The translations under genes and the position numbers were made by a program. The notes beneath the pieces were generated by a model. That model was not told where the DNA came from, searched no databases, and saw only the letters and a list, made by a program, of their open reading frames with translations. This document shows positions 46,293 to 56,980 of a DNA stretch of 64,000 nucleotides, piece after piece. The first letter of the stretch is position 1, and each line of letters opens with the position of its first letter. Source of the stretch: Basidiobolus meristosporus CBS 931.73 (lineage: Eukaryota > Basidiobolomycota > Basidiobolomycetes > Basidiobolales > Basidiobolaceae); the NCBI GenBank assembly GCA_002104905.1, contig MCFE01000410.1:1-64000 (forward strand), in the 5' to 3' direction.

Positions 46293-47431
46293 CTAGGCCC
46301 AGATCCCGATCACTGCCATCACCGCCGCACCGCACCACAGCGCCAGGAAGCAAGCGCCCTTGAGTGTCACCGAGGATCGCATGAATACCGGGTTGTTGTG
46401 ATAGTCGGTGCTCATCAGCTCCACAAACGCCATGTAGAAGAGGATCCCGGCCGACACCGAGTCGAACACTCCGTTCACCAGCAAGGCGGTGGCACCGTGT
46501 GGGTTGTAGGTGCTGTGAATCCCAACCCCGATGGCCACTCCGGTGGGAGTGATAAGGGTGTACAACAGGGAGGACGCATACGCGAACGCACGGCTCTTTA
46601 TATTCAAGTCCTCCACGCGAGCACCCAGGGCGAGCCCTTCGAAGAATTGATGGAACACGACGGCGATGAGGAGGGAGGAGAACTCGCTTCCCGAAGCCAC
46701 TCCCACTGCGACCCCGATCAGCACCGAATGAAGGGCTATTCCAAACTCCAACAGGCAGGTGGAGATCGTACGATCGATCGTTTCTCCCTCCAGCAACCCA
46801 CCGTGGTGGTGATGACAACCGGACATCTCGGGGGACTTGTTCTTCTCCAGATCGGCCGAAGACTCGTCCGAGAAGTGAAACTCGGCTGAATCAGCGCCCC
46901 TCCTGGCTTGATACTTCTCGTAAATCACGCTTGCACCGTACTCGATCATCAGCAATGCCAGCGCAGACAGCATGGCAAACAATCCAGCCCACGCCTCGTA
47001 AACCTCACCGAACTCGCCGATACATGGGTTCGAGAGACTCTCCATAGCCCCAGGGAACATATGGATGAACCCGGTGGCCAGGATGACTCCGGTGCCGAAA
47101 TGTTTACCCACGGCGATGATATCCTTGCCAAGCTTGAAGTTTGGAAACGATCTGATCAGCATCGAGAAGAACGAGCCCAAAGCGCTCGTGCCCATGATGA
47201 TGAAAATTGCGCCGATGTGCAGGCCTTGCTTGTAGTCGGTAAGAGGCCCGCTCAAACAGGAGTCCTCCTCTGCGTCGAGCTCTACACAAGAGATTCAGGT
47301 AAGTTCGAGTCGGAGGGAAATAGTTGTCACTGGCGCATACCTTGCTTCAGCAAACGCTCGGCTCTAACGGATGGGATGGTGCACCCCAGGAAGACAATAA
47401 CAACAAGAGACGATAGAAAAAAATCACGCAT
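46293..47431 (-). CDS. ZIP-family zinc transporter (Zrt1/Zrt2-like)
   Basis: Two exons, 47431-47341 and 47281-46293, joined across a 59-bp intron (GTATGC...TGTGTAG), giving 359 residues. Exon 1 encodes MRDFFLSSLVVIVFLGCTIP and a likely cleavage site, a signal peptide that would be missed without the intron. The body has eight predicted helices. Features are HFGTGVILATGFIHM in the second or third helix, a His-rich cytosolic loop (CHHHHGG), the helix-IV motif ALHSVLIGVAVG and the helix-V motif FHQFFEGLALG, whose His and Glu bind zinc. Length and motifs match plasma-membrane Zrt importers. Substrate is most likely zinc, by family. A TATA-like box lies about 40 nt upstream. Confidence 0.93.
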
Positions 47432-47467
47432 CGTTTCCGCAAGGTGGATATCAGCAGGGCGAGGGTC

Positions 47468-47480
47468 TCTTTATATCGGA
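47468..47480 (-). promoter_or_regulatory. TATA-like box of the ZIP gene
   Basis: Minus strand GATATAAAGAG about 40 nt before the ATG at 47431. It is less canonical than the boxes of the secreted-protein genes. Confidence 0.5.
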
Positions 47481-48131
47481 GCTGATTTGATGGACTTCCA
47501 TATTAGGCGGTGACCACTCCTCTTGATTGGAAGCCAACCTGATTGCTCACTTGGGACGCATGTCATGAGTGGAAAAGGACCAAAATGACAGGCGTTCATG
47601 GCATTGCACGGCTGGCTTTACATGGTCATCCACACATTGACTCTGGCACTTGTGCGAATCAGGATCTAGAGCGCAGGGTACCCCATCGGTCATGACCGGC
47701 CAATCGCCTACAAGATGGAAACAATCCCCATGTGCCATTTTAAGCCAACATTGGCTTGGATTGTAATGGGATTTTTCGCGTGCTCGCCATTTCAGGCGGT
47801 CCAGAGAAAATTCCGCACTCGAATGGAAGAATGAATGCTTAGTTAGGATTGAGTTAATCCCTATTAGCGACCCAATGGTACGAGGCCGAGACCGGGTTCA
47901 TCTTGGGAATGGTACCTTATCGGCCCCATCCACCACCACCACATCCTTGTTCTCTATATGCGCACTCGATCTCTTAACCCAAGCGATTATAGCCAATCGC
48001 AATTTGCCCTGCATCCCGACGATTATACTGACGGGCAATCCGTAGAATGTCGGCAGCCTTGGCCATTGTGTGCATTGACTCACTGTAGCGAGATGAATTC
48101 TCCGTAATGGAGCCAACCTTGTACCGCGCTC
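47481..48131. other. Divergent intergenic region
   Basis: Separates the minus-strand ZIP gene from the plus-strand secreted-protein gene. It must hold both promoters. Short ORFs here (47547-47738, 47898-48209) look like chance. No repeat recognised. Confidence 0.5.
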
Positions 48132-48139
48132 TATAAATA
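48132..48139 (+). promoter_or_regulatory. TATA box of 179-aa secreted protein
   Basis: TATAAATA starting 55 nt before the ATG at 48187. Confidence 0.8.
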
Positions 48140-48186
48140 CCCCAATCCACTCATCATGCAGAGCATCAACCCCAAGTTCTATCAAC

Positions 48187-48726
48187 ATGCGCTTCATTTC
48201 TCCTGCCATCCTTCTTTCCCTGGTCGCTGTAGCCTGGGTGGCTGCTCTTCCAACACCACAGGCACCCGATTACGACGACGAAGTGGTATACCGGCCAGGC
48301 AAAACGATCCCTTCCGAGCCATATCAGAACCTGAAGGGGTATGTTCCACCCTATCCACCAGTGAATGAACCGTCGGAAACTGAGCACACCTCAGGAGATG
48401 CAGGCATTTCTCCAAATCCGGTGCCGACCTCCGGCCAAAGTTCTGGCAGGTGCTCAGACATTAAGGCGAATCTGATTGCTGAAGGACTGCGCGCTAAAGC
48501 CATTGTTTGTATTGAAGAACTCCTGGTGATTTATCCATTCAAGGCCATCGATGAGACCAAGCAACAGGGACCTTTCCCTGGCTTACTATCCACCCTTGGT
48601 GGTGCTGGCTCCAATAATGTGCAAGCCCATATGACCTGTGGGGCCATCCGAACTCGTCTCGAGGCCCTGGGAATCCAGTTGGAAGCGGAGATTTGTCTAT
48701 CTGGATTGATCCAGATCAGGCTCTGA
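48187..48726 (+). CDS. Secreted protein with duplicated C-x18-C module
   Basis: 179 residues with no intron. MRFISPAILLSLVAVAWVAA is a clear signal peptide. Residues 25-88 are Pro-rich and probably unstructured. The rest contains two similar 27-residue modules, residues 89-115 (C89 and C108) and 151-177 (C151 and C170). They share C...I...L.A.G...A...C...L...I at the same spacing. The four cysteines are the only ones in the mature part, so each module could form one disulfide or the two could cross-link. No family recognised. The TATA box, small size and secretion suggest an effector-like or cell-surface role, which is inference. A polyadenylation-type AATAAAA is at 48859. Confidence 0.85.
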   Translation: MRFISPAILLSLVAVAWVAALPTPQAPDYDDEVVYRPGKTIPSEPYQNLKGYVPPYPPVNEPSETEHTSGDAGISPNPVPTSGQSSGRCSDIKANLIAEGLRAKAIVCIEELLVIYPFKAIDETKQQGPFPGLLSTLGGAGSNNVQAHMTCGAIRTRLEALGIQLEAEICLSGLIQIRL

Positions 48727-49249
48727 CGTGACTATTCCGGATCCACGACTCAGATTAATCGTTGATCGATTGATATACCCCTGAATTCTTTATCTATGCT
48801 TCACTATTTGAGTATGTATACCGGAACCTCATCCCAGATCAATCAACTCACGATGGTCTAATAAAATCGCTTGTTTGAACCATTGAGCATAAAATCCAAA
48901 CAACCAAGATGCGTAACATCGCTAATCCTTGTGGAAAAAAGTCTACTGGCTGACTAACCAAGCGCATCATCATTAGATGTCTTTTCGATAGACTTCTAGT
49001 ATTTGTTGATACACTGGATTGTATTTGAAGCAGCTTTTTGGCACCTAGCTACTCGTATTTCTTAGCTATGTCATTAATGACCATTTACTAGGAAGTTATC
49101 TAGCCAGAGATTTGCTAATGCTGACATCAGATCTTTCAAAGTTACCCAAAAGACCACTGATATAGCACAAGGCTTTCAGGGGCTGTTCCCAAAACGTCAC
49201 CATCAATATTCTTACAGACACACTCAATGTCAATTCAAAATGGTAAAAT
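48727..49249. other. Intergenic, no feature seen
   Basis: 3' flank of the 179-aa gene. AT-rich with short chance ORFs only; the LTR fragment begins near 49250. Confidence 0.5.
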
Positions 49250-49425
49250 GGGTTGTAAGAGTTTTGGAGATATTAGAAGTGATTGGGAGGACAAGTAGAT
49301 TAAGTAGTTCTCACTCAATGATTTACTGGATGTAAAACTAGTATTTATACTTTGACATGGTCATGGCAAAACAAACACGTAGAATATGTTTAGGAAGGTC
49401 CCAAGAACACGTGTGCAAAGCTCTG
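49250..49425 (-). repeat. C-family LTR fragment in the genic region
   Basis: On the minus strand it matches the second half of the C LTR, from GCACACGTGTTCTTGGGACC through AAAGTATAAATACTAG to the end CTCTTACAAC. The 5' part is missing and no duplication is seen. It carries the LTR TATA-like motif but no coding sequence. Confidence 0.75.
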
Positions 49426-50964
49426 GTAGGGAAACTTGGTATATATATACAGAGCTCCATTTCAGCCCAGCACCATAGGTGAATAGCATTCAATTCGTGG
49501 AGTTCCCCAAACCACTTCCAGTATTCTGTAAAGCCATGCTAAAAATAGTGGAAACTGGTGCAAATAGCGACCAAATATTGCGAGCTTCCCGTGTCCTTTT
49601 AACCGGCCAGAGAGCCATCCTTAGTAAGCTTTCCACCAGTTTACAGGAAAGGGGGGGAGGTTCAAGATGACATTTCACCCTACTTACAACCACGAGTATT
49701 TATTTGTCAATTACTGTGGATAATGCACGTAGCTAGACTTCACAATTGAAAATGAAGGGCGTTTTATATTTTGCTTAGTTCCTGACAGAAATTTCGCCAA
49801 AATCCAAGGCCGGTTCAACAAGCCAGAGTTAGGGGTCATATTAGAGTCCAATACCGCATGAAATTCATTGACACAGGTATGGAAAAGCCAAGCCTGGCCC
49901 GCAAGTTATGAGAAGATTCGTGTTCATGACTCATGACTCATACTCGTGGATGGGATGGAGGTCTCCAGATGAGGAAGGTAGGAGGAGTACCAGCAAAAAA
50001 ATCCAAGTCAGACAATTTTACTAGCTCCAATAATGTCTCGAAGCCAAAGTGGACCAATCAGGGAGCTGACTGAAAGCATTTCTTGGGCCGCTCTTGGGTG
50101 AAGAGTTGCCAACCAAAGCTAACGCGACTGCTCAAGGTCGATCCATTGGACAGCACCATCCGGAATACACCATAGTCTCTATCGAGGCAATGGGGCTACA
50201 GTGGGAACGAATGATGCTCCAAAGTGAACCCGTCAATTGGCCAATCGACGGTGCCTTGTGGTACGGCAAGTAGTGGAGAGGATGGGTCTCTTCTTCCTTG
50301 TCGGTTGGTTACTTTACCCATTTAGCAGCAAATCAGCGATCTTATTTGGCGTTGGAGAACGTTAGAATCGAGCCAAATATGGATGAAAATAGCATTCAGA
50401 AAACGCATCTGGCACAATGACGCATAATACTGCTGGCCCATGCAACAAACCTGGCTGCCAACAGTCTCATGAACGCCGGTTGTTATATATGGCCATCATG
50501 CAAGTCGCGTGCACCCGGGAATCTCCACCAATGCCACGCAGGGTCTCGACGAGGTCCACATCTGTAATTCAAGATCGCAATGGACGGTGCCATCGAGCCA
50601 TACATCGAGGATTCGATGTGACTCATGCACGCGATCCTTCCAACGATCGTTGTGAATCAAAAAGAGGAAATCTTTCACGCCACCGAAAACAACATTCTAA
50701 ACGGAATGCTCTGGTATTAGGCCATGCAGCGGTAATCCTTCGACTGGGAATAGTTACCCATATTCAGAGACAAGTGGCCAATGGTTGACATATTAACAAC
50801 AACAGGCGCTTTTGGATGACGCTGATACGACTCATGTAGATCTTGCCTAAAGTCATTGGCACATCGAGATGCCAGATGACCAGAACCGCGCTGGGTCGGT
50901 GCTATTACGAAGTGAGCACTCGTCCCGGGATATGGTATAGGTCAGTCTTTGCTCTCCACACAGA
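49426..50964. other. Intergenic, no supported gene
   Basis: About 1.5 kb. The 123-aa plus-strand reading at 50417-50788 has no recognisable motif, an odd Arg/His-rich composition and no TATA box, so it is not called. The 3' part holds the promoter of the DUF3472-like gene. Confidence 0.5.
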
Positions 50965-50972
50965 TATAAATA
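50965..50972 (+). promoter_or_regulatory. TATA box of DUF3472-like gene
   Basis: TATAAATA starting 61 nt before the chosen ATG at 51026. Its position supports that start rather than the upstream in-frame ATG at 50843, which lies before the box. Confidence 0.8.
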
Positions 50973-51025
50973 CCTGCCATCGAGCTTCAACGAGGTCTAT
51001 CAAGTGCAAGCTTCTTGCAAACGAG

Positions 51026-51823
51026 ATGAAGTTTCCATCTATTGTCGCCGCATTGACCGCCCTGGTACCCTTGAGTACTCACGCGGTCTCCATATATAAT
51101 TCGCCCTTTCTTGGGGACCTTCCCCTTCCGTTCATGAGTTTCGAGAGTAATATCGAGGTCTCTGTCGGCCATGACCCAGTGAACACTTACTGGTGTACCA
51201 ATGGGTTCAACCGTGGCTACATGGGTATTCAAGTTAACTCACCAACCGAGCGTCGTGTATTGTTCTCCCTATGGAACAAGGATGCCGAGAATCTGGCCAC
51301 CATTGTTGAGGTCGGAAAGAATGTGCAAACAAGTAAGTTTGGCCACGAGGGCACCGGAAGCCATGCTTGGCTGGTGCATGACTGGAAGGCTGGAGAGACG
51401 CAACGCCTCAAGGTAACCGCCGAATTCAAGGGAAATGACACCATTTATGGTGGGTACTACTGGCTTGACAACGAATGGTACTTGATCGCCAAGATCCTGG
51501 GCCCCAATTACGGCAATGAAGGATTAGGCTATTTCTACCAGTTCTTGGAGAACTTTGGAAAAGACACTAGTCAAACCCGTAGAGCGGTTTACAGCGGACA
51601 ATGTTACCGCTTGTTGGACAATGACTTCTGTTTCCCAGCCCTCGGAACCACCATTACTCACACATGGCCCATTGACACCAGCTACGGGGCAGGACTTAAT
51701 CCAAAAATGAACGGGGTCTACATGGCCATTGATGGAGAAGGAGATGGACCCGACTACAATCGTCCACCAGCCTACACCAAGTTGCAATACGACAACTGGA
51801 ATCTCATCTGGCAGCCAAACTAG
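51026..51823 (+). CDS. Secreted DUF3472-like protein
   Basis: 265 residues from the ATG at 51026; no intron. This start gives a signal peptide (MKFPSIVAALTALVPLSTHA), while the longer ORF from 50843 would bury it and begin upstream of the TATA box. The mature part contains YWCTNGFNRGYMGIQVNS, RRVLFSLWNKD, KFGHEGTGSHAW, WKAGETQRLKVTAE and YGGYYWLDNEWYLIA. This order of motifs is what I know as DUF3472 (Gly-rich, YWC..F..GY.G.Q, F..EG.G), a beta-rich extracellular domain of unknown role in bacteria and fungi. Residues 160-265 carry GQCYRLLDNDFCFPALG and a C-terminal IWQPN. Function unknown; secretion is well supported. Confidence 0.85.
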   Translation: MKFPSIVAALTALVPLSTHAVSIYNSPFLGDLPLPFMSFESNIEVSVGHDPVNTYWCTNGFNRGYMGIQVNSPTERRVLFSLWNKDAENLATIVEVGKNVQTSKFGHEGTGSHAWLVHDWKAGETQRLKVTAEFKGNDTIYGGYYWLDNEWYLIAKILGPNYGNEGLGYFYQFLENFGKDTSQTRRAVYSGQCYRLLDNDFCFPALGTTITHTWPIDTSYGAGLNPKMNGVYMAIDGEGDGPDYNRPPAYTKLQYDNWNLIWQPN

Positions 51824-53270
51824 ATCTATGACATGAGTAGAAGCCGAGCTGAAGTTTTGTAGAATAAAAAGAAGTACTTTAACGTTTACTGAAATCACTC
51901 CTATCGATGAAGTCAATGGTTGGTAGTTTAGCAACACATGAATGAGGGCTTAGGCAACCACTGACATCTGGAACAACTTCTTGGCATAGAAGTGGGTCGA
52001 GAAAAGCCTAAACTGAGATACAGCTTCTGCTCAGCTCTAGTGTGCTGAATGCTAATTAATGGAGTAACTATTGAACCGATTTCAGGTATGAAAGTTTGCC
52101 TTTAGCGAAACATAATGCGTTTTGTATATGGGGCCGGGGGATGCTCATACTACCCCATGTAACGCTGTGTGACTACCAACCAACCATGGCTCATTCTTGC
52201 ATGGCTAAAAATGGCCCGCTACCAAGGTTAGGCTTAGGCTGGTTAGACCCAATCCAATCATTCTCATTTCCCAAATTCTGAGGAATCGACCCACCTCAAG
52301 CGCCGGTACCGACGGGTAACCAACCTCAACTTGATTTGCGTCTATTTAACCACTTTAGCTTATCAGTTGGACCCACACGGATCGCTGATTGTGGGCTCAG
52401 GTCAGACGAAAGTGAAAAAAATCCTTAAAATGGAAGCAGAGTTGGTATATCACATCACCCTTGTCCAACCAATTTCAATTCCGAGATTCTTCGTCTCATG
52501 GATCCTGGTTATACTACTGAATAGCAACCTTCAATCACTCAGAGCAAAATTGTAAATCGTCAATGCAATTGGGCTTCAGGTTCAAGCTTCTTTCGATCGG
52601 GAAGCAACCCAAATCCGTTGTCGCCTCAATAACCGCTTTTCTGTCTTGAGCACTCGTGCGGTTTCCGAGTTGGATTATCACCACCTCCTCACAGACATTC
52701 CTAATTCTCCTCACAGACATTCCTAATTCTCCTCACAGACATTCCTAATTCTCCTCACAGACATTCCTAATTCACTTCAAGGTCACTCTCAACTCTGAGC
52801 CATGATATGGTATCATTTCGGGAAATTCAGCCATGTGCCTTACGTGTGCAACCAATAAAGCAATTTCCATTGATTTGCGATTCCGGGATTATGCAGCACG
52901 TGACTCATGCTCGTCCCAAACCAAATATGGGTTGGGGAGTGTGTTGACTGATGCTGGCAGATCTTGGCCGGAAGTGGTGAGCATTGCTGACTTGGATGGA
53001 ATGCTTCGTGAAAGGACAATTAGCGCCATAATCATTGCCAAGACAGTATTCTAGATACACCGTTCATCAAGTATAAACTAATTCGTCGACAATTGATCAC
53101 GTTTTCTTGGCTATAAGGCTAGATCTCTTTTATTACCAAACTCGCTATTCTGCCGGTCTCTAGTAAACAGTGGAGCCTTCAGCAATTTCTTGGTTTAATC
53201 TGGAGACATGAAACTCAGAAAACTAAGGCATTATGAATACAGATCACCTTGTCGCCGCAGCTAATAACGC
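51824..53270. other. Intergenic, no supported gene
   Basis: About 1.4 kb after the DUF3472-like gene. Contains a 22-bp tandem repeat (52685-52772) and, from about 53020, the upstream module shared with the other tandem-array genes (ATTGCCAAGACAGTATTCT). ORFs here are short and without motifs. Confidence 0.5.
52685..52772 (+). repeat. 22-bp tandem repeat, four copies
   Basis: Unit beginning CTCCTCACAGACATTCCTAA (20 of 22 bases), four consecutive copies that are practically identical. It lies in non-coding sequence. Confidence 0.92.
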
Positions 53271-53278
53271 TATAAATA
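53271..53278 (+). promoter_or_regulatory. TATA box of array gene 1
   Basis: TATAAATA, first base 52 nt before the ATG at 53323. Confidence 0.88.
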
Positions 53279-53322
53279 TAGACTATTGCTCACCTCAGTC
53301 CACTATCTAAACTCGCAACGCA

Positions 53323-53664
53323 ATGAAGTATCTCGCCGCCAAATCTCTCGCTGGTCTTGCCATCGTCTTAGCCGTCTCCGCCTCTGAGTACTTCCCCTTC
53401 AAGTATCCCACTCCGTGCATCACCGAGTGCTCCGTAAAGGCTGGTCAGGAGCTCATGGCCCACTACACCCAGGACTCTAGCAGCCCATACTTCATGGAGT
53501 CTCTCGGATTGCTTTGTGACTCGGAGAACCCCGACCAGGTCTCGTTCATGGTGAAGAGTGCCGAGTGTATCTTTGGTCAGTGCAATGGCTTTTCAGACAT
53601 CTCAAAGTTGACGGCCCTTGAGGGGCAGATTTGTCAATGGTATGCCGAACATCAAGAGCGTTGA
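53323..53664 (+). CDS. Tandem secreted six-Cys protein, copy 1
   Basis: 113 residues, no intron. Signal peptide of about 20 residues (MKYLAAKSLAGLAIVLAVSA). The mature part has six cysteines at 32, 36, 65, 82, 87 and 104 (C-x3-C-x28-C-x16-C-x4-C-x16-C). The PC..(E)C start, small size and even cysteine number faintly recall fungal CFEM domains, which have eight cysteines, so I do not assign CFEM. Copy 1 differs from copies 2-4 in the GQCNGFSDISKLTALEG segment, which it shares with copy 5, and has its own tail AEHQER. GAAATAAATG about 25 nt after the stop is a likely polyadenylation signal. Role unknown; an effector or cell-surface function is inference. Confidence 0.9.
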   Translation: MKYLAAKSLAGLAIVLAVSASEYFPFKYPTPCITECSVKAGQELMAHYTQDSSSPYFMESLGLLCDSENPDQVSFMVKSAECIFGQCNGFSDISKLTALEGQICQWYAEHQER

Positions 53665-54526
53665 GGCTACCCACAGCCTAATTCAATGAAATAAATGCAG
53701 AAAAAGTGAACTATTGTTAATATCCGTGGTCATTTGTTGCTGCCCCACAGTTAGTGTAATATTCTACCTGCTATCTGACTGAATACTCGTTCCACGTTTT
53801 ATCAATGTTGGGTGATCTTCCAGAAAAGAAGCAGACCTTCGACTTGCACTCCTTGAAGTTAAAGAGCTTTAGGACCATCTAAATTAATTCAAACCTGCAA
53901 TACCTGGGCGACAAGCGCGGCATGTGTCATTGAAAAAAGTTGGGTCAGCTTTGGAAAATTGGTAATGATTCGATTTTATCAATAAATGTCAGATGCCAAT
54001 GCAGTGGACATCCTGGAATGTTTTGTACATATGAAGTAGCCACTGTTCTACGAAATAGCATTAGTGATGAAGATCGCCATTTTCCAGACTATGGCTAGTT
54101 AACAAGCAACTATGCAAATCGCCTTGAAGGGACCGGCAGCACTTAACCCATTCGTGAACACTAGCCATACCGAGTCTCCAAGTCGATCAAAATTTGTATT
54201 CACTGACCATTTCATTTCAAATACATATAGTAGGCGAGCCATGAGTCAGAGTGCTCAGAAGAACTTGTGGCTTGGATAATAGGACCACTGGCATCATGGC
54301 GATTCTAGAACCCGGTTCATTGCCAAGACAATCATCTGGATGGATCTCCCATCAAACAGGGAGATTCGTCTTCAAATCACCACGTATACATAGACCCCGT
54401 GATTACCAAACATGCAGCTCTATCCGTTTCTGACTGCCAGATGAGTTCTACTCCAGCAAGCTGACTTTCGGTACTTGTCCATGGCAATGTTCCTCAGATT
54501 ATAGGCCCATAAGATGTTACAACCGC
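53665..54526. other. Array spacer 1-2
   Basis: 3' UTR of copy 1 and promoter of copy 2. From about 54310 it contains the module ATTGCCAAGACAATC...TCTGGATGG...CACGTATAC, also found upstream of copies 1, 4 and, more weakly, 3 and 5. No gene. Confidence 0.6.
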
Positions 54527-54534
54527 TATAAATA
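54527..54534 (+). promoter_or_regulatory. TATA box of array gene 2
   Basis: TATAAATA, first base 52 nt before the ATG at 54579. Confidence 0.88.
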
Positions 54535-54578
54535 TGGGCGATCCCTCACCTCAGCTCACTATCTAAACTCGCAACGCA

Positions 54579-54920
54579 ATGAAGTACTTCGCCGCCAAAT
54601 CTCTCGTTGGTCTTGCCATCGCCTTGGCCGTTTCTGCTTCTGAGTACTTCCCCTTCAAGTATCCCACTCCGTGCATCACTGAGTGCTCCGTAAAGGCTGG
54701 TCAGGAGCTCATGGCCCACTATACCCAGGACTCTAGCAGTCCATACTTCATGGAGTCTCTCGGATTGCTTTGTGACTCGGAGAACCCCGACCAGGTCTCG
54801 TTCATGGTGAAGAGTGCCGAGTGCATCTTCGATCAGTGCGATGGAATTGCAGACATCTCCAAGCTAATGGCCCTTGAGGGTCAAATTTGTCAATGGTATA
54901 GTGAGCATAAATCTATCTAA
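54579..54920 (+). CDS. Tandem secreted six-Cys protein, copy 2
   Basis: 113 residues, same architecture as copy 1 with all six cysteines. It carries the DQCDGIADISKLMALEG variant shared with copies 3 and 4. Signal peptide MKYFAAKSLVGLAIALAVSA. Tail SEHKSI resembles that of copy 5. AATAAAC lies about 20 nt after the stop. Confidence 0.9.
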   Translation: MKYFAAKSLVGLAIALAVSASEYFPFKYPTPCITECSVKAGQELMAHYTQDSSSPYFMESLGLLCDSENPDQVSFMVKSAECIFDQCDGIADISKLMALEGQICQWYSEHKSI

Positions 54921-55644
54921 GTCCCTTTATACCCACGTGCAATAAACAAACTAAATTAGTAATGATGCAAAGGAGTGAACTACTGCTCAGCGTATTGTTC
55001 AATTCAGGAGGATGTGAGAGGAAACAATGATTATTCTGCCATCGAAGCTACCTGTTACTAGGGATGACACGACTAGCTTGATAGTTGAGGCAAATACTAA
55101 GCGGGGAATCGAATTCGGTTTCCCTGTTAACCCTGTCCATGTAGCCATGATTGCACATCGTAATAGATTAGTCATAAAGTAGCATGCAAAATCCAAAAGT
55201 GGATCTATCAAGAACGAGAAAATAACATATGTATATCTTATATCACCATCGAAGTCCCTAAGAAAGTAACCTCACCGATGACTGAATCAGAGATTAGTAA
55301 TCTTGATATTAGTTTACTGAGCCAGATCCAAGCGGAATTGGAACGATTTGGATAGCCGAAAACAACCCAACACCTCGGGGATAGCTTCGTACATACTAAT
55401 GTGACTCTAAAAGGCCAGCGTTGCCAAGTTAATTTTCTGGACGGTTCCCTCGGCAAACAATCACGAGTTGGTTCACCGCTGATCACTAATACATGGTCTA
55501 AGGGCTAGAACCCCGAGACTACCAGTCTGGCTATTCAATCCGTTTCTGGCCAAGGGAAGTATTCTACACCAGCATTATACTTGAAGATATACCTCATGAA
55601 GAATGGGAAATGGAAAGCTAAGCTTCGGAAGGAACTCAAAGTAC
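54921..55644. other. Array spacer 2-3
   Basis: From about 55289 to 55644 it is colinear with 57543-57914 upstream of copy 5, including AACCCAACACCTCGGGGATA and TTTTCTGGACGGTTCCCT. The two promoters therefore come from one duplicated unit, but differ at many sites. Confidence 0.7.
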
Positions 55645-55652
55645 TATATATA
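55645..55652 (+). promoter_or_regulatory. TATA box of array gene 3
   Basis: TATATATA, first base 52 nt before the ATG at 55697. Confidence 0.85.
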
Positions 55653-55696
55653 TGGGCTATTACTCACCTCAGCTCACTATCTAAACTCGCAACGCA

Positions 55697-56038
55697 ATGA
55701 AGTACTTCGCCGCCAAATCTCTTGCTAGTCTTGCCGTCGCCTTGGCCGTTTCTGCTTCTGAGTACTTCCCCTTCAAGTATCCCACTCCGTGCATCACCGA
55801 GTGCTCCGTAAAGGCTGGTCAGGAGCTCATGGCCCACTACACCCAGGACTCTAGCAGTCCATACTTCATGGAGTCTCTCGGATTGCTTTGTGACTCGGAG
55901 AACCCCGACCAGGTCTCGTTCATGGTGAAGAGTGCCGAGTGTATCTTTGATCAGTGCGATGGAATTGCAGACATCTCCAAGCTAATGGCCCTTGAGGGGC
56001 AAATCTGCCAATGGTATGCCAAGCATAAATCTGACTAG
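55697..56038 (+). CDS. Tandem secreted six-Cys protein, copy 3
   Basis: 113 residues. Nucleotide sequence matches copy 4 from the ATG to about codon 102 with a single difference (AGT versus GGT at codon 11). After that the two diverge at once (tail AKHKSD here, AQHKEN there). Six cysteines conserved; signal peptide MKYFAAKSLASLAVALAVSA. AATAAATCC lies about 20 nt after the stop. Confidence 0.9.
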   Translation: MKYFAAKSLASLAVALAVSASEYFPFKYPTPCITECSVKAGQELMAHYTQDSSSPYFMESLGLLCDSENPDQVSFMVKSAECIFDQCDGIADISKLMALEGQICQWYAKHKSD

Positions 56039-56928
56039 GATCTTTCACAACTATATTCAATAAATCCAATGAATAATGATACGACCCAAGCGAGTTGTTT
56101 ATCATATTGAAGTTTTAGTCACTAGTCTGCTATCACACATTGCCACTACCCAGATGTCAGCAACCAGCTGGAGTTTATCTGTTTTCATTCGCTTGACAGT
56201 TAACTGGCCTAAACGGTAGCACATGCCCCAAGCCAGCACCGCTAAAGCGGGTAAGTGCCCTCGCGAGTCTATATTTCTGATAAACCCTTCGCATGCACTT
56301 TGATGCTCCTCGTTATGATGAAATTCGCTGATTAGCGTAATAGGCAACCAAGTAACGCTGATTCTCTTCTCTTTATCCGCGGGATAACGATCGTCCTTTT
56401 ATATCGATGGCATTTCGTACCCGTCGCATGTCCTTGACACCTGGTACTACCAAACATATCTGCACTGTAATGAATCGTGGGGTGGGGGGGGGGAATTGGT
56501 AGAACTGCTATGGTCCGGGCTCAATCGCGCTCAGGATTCGATGAAAGTGGACTAGAGTCATGGTGTAATGTGTGAGATCAAATATTAATGTATCGAACGC
56601 CATTGCCATTCAACCAATTTGTAGTGGCATTCATGATGCCATTTGCCACTATCCGGAGTAGCGGTTATAGGTTCGCCATCAGGAAATCGCAACGAGTTGC
56701 TCTTCACCCAAGTTATAATTCTAGATTCAACACATTGCCAAGACAATATTCTGGATCGATCTCGCATCAAACAAACGTGGATTTGTCGTCAATTGACCAC
56801 GTATACGTGGCTTTAGGGCTAGAACCACAAGGTTGCTTGCTCGCATGACTATCTGTGTACGGCAGGCAAACGAGTCTTGCTCTAGTAATTGCTCATGTTC
56901 CCTTTGCCTTATAAGAGGCTTAAAGCAC
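56039..56928. other. Array spacer 3-4
   Basis: Contains a poly-G run (56481-56493), and the upstream module ATTGCCAAGACAATATTCTG near 56735 that is shared with other array spacers. Short ORFs only. Confidence 0.6.
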
Positions 56929-56936
56929 TATAAATA
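56929..56936 (+). promoter_or_regulatory. TATA box of array gene 4
   Basis: TATAAATA, first base 52 nt before the ATG at 56981. The 5' UTR (TTATCTAAACTTGAAACACA) differs from the CTCGCAACGCA form of the other copies. Confidence 0.88.
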
Positions 56937-56980
56937 AGAACCACTCTTCAACTTAGATAGTTATCTAAACTTGAAACACA

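Noticed and set aside
46258-47513. Long ORFs in other frames over the zinc transporter (46272-46889, 46258-46818, 46908-47513)
   Set aside because: They lack family motifs and overlap the well-supported ZIP reading. They arise from the biased codon use of the real gene.
50417-50788. 123-aa ORF as a gene
   Set aside because: No signal peptide, no motif, no TATA box, and a composition rich in Arg and His that looks like chance translation. Left as intergenic.
50843-51025. Upstream ATG of the DUF3472-like ORF as the start
   Set aside because: It lies before the TATA box and would place 61 residues ahead of an obvious signal peptide. The ATG at 51026 is preferred.
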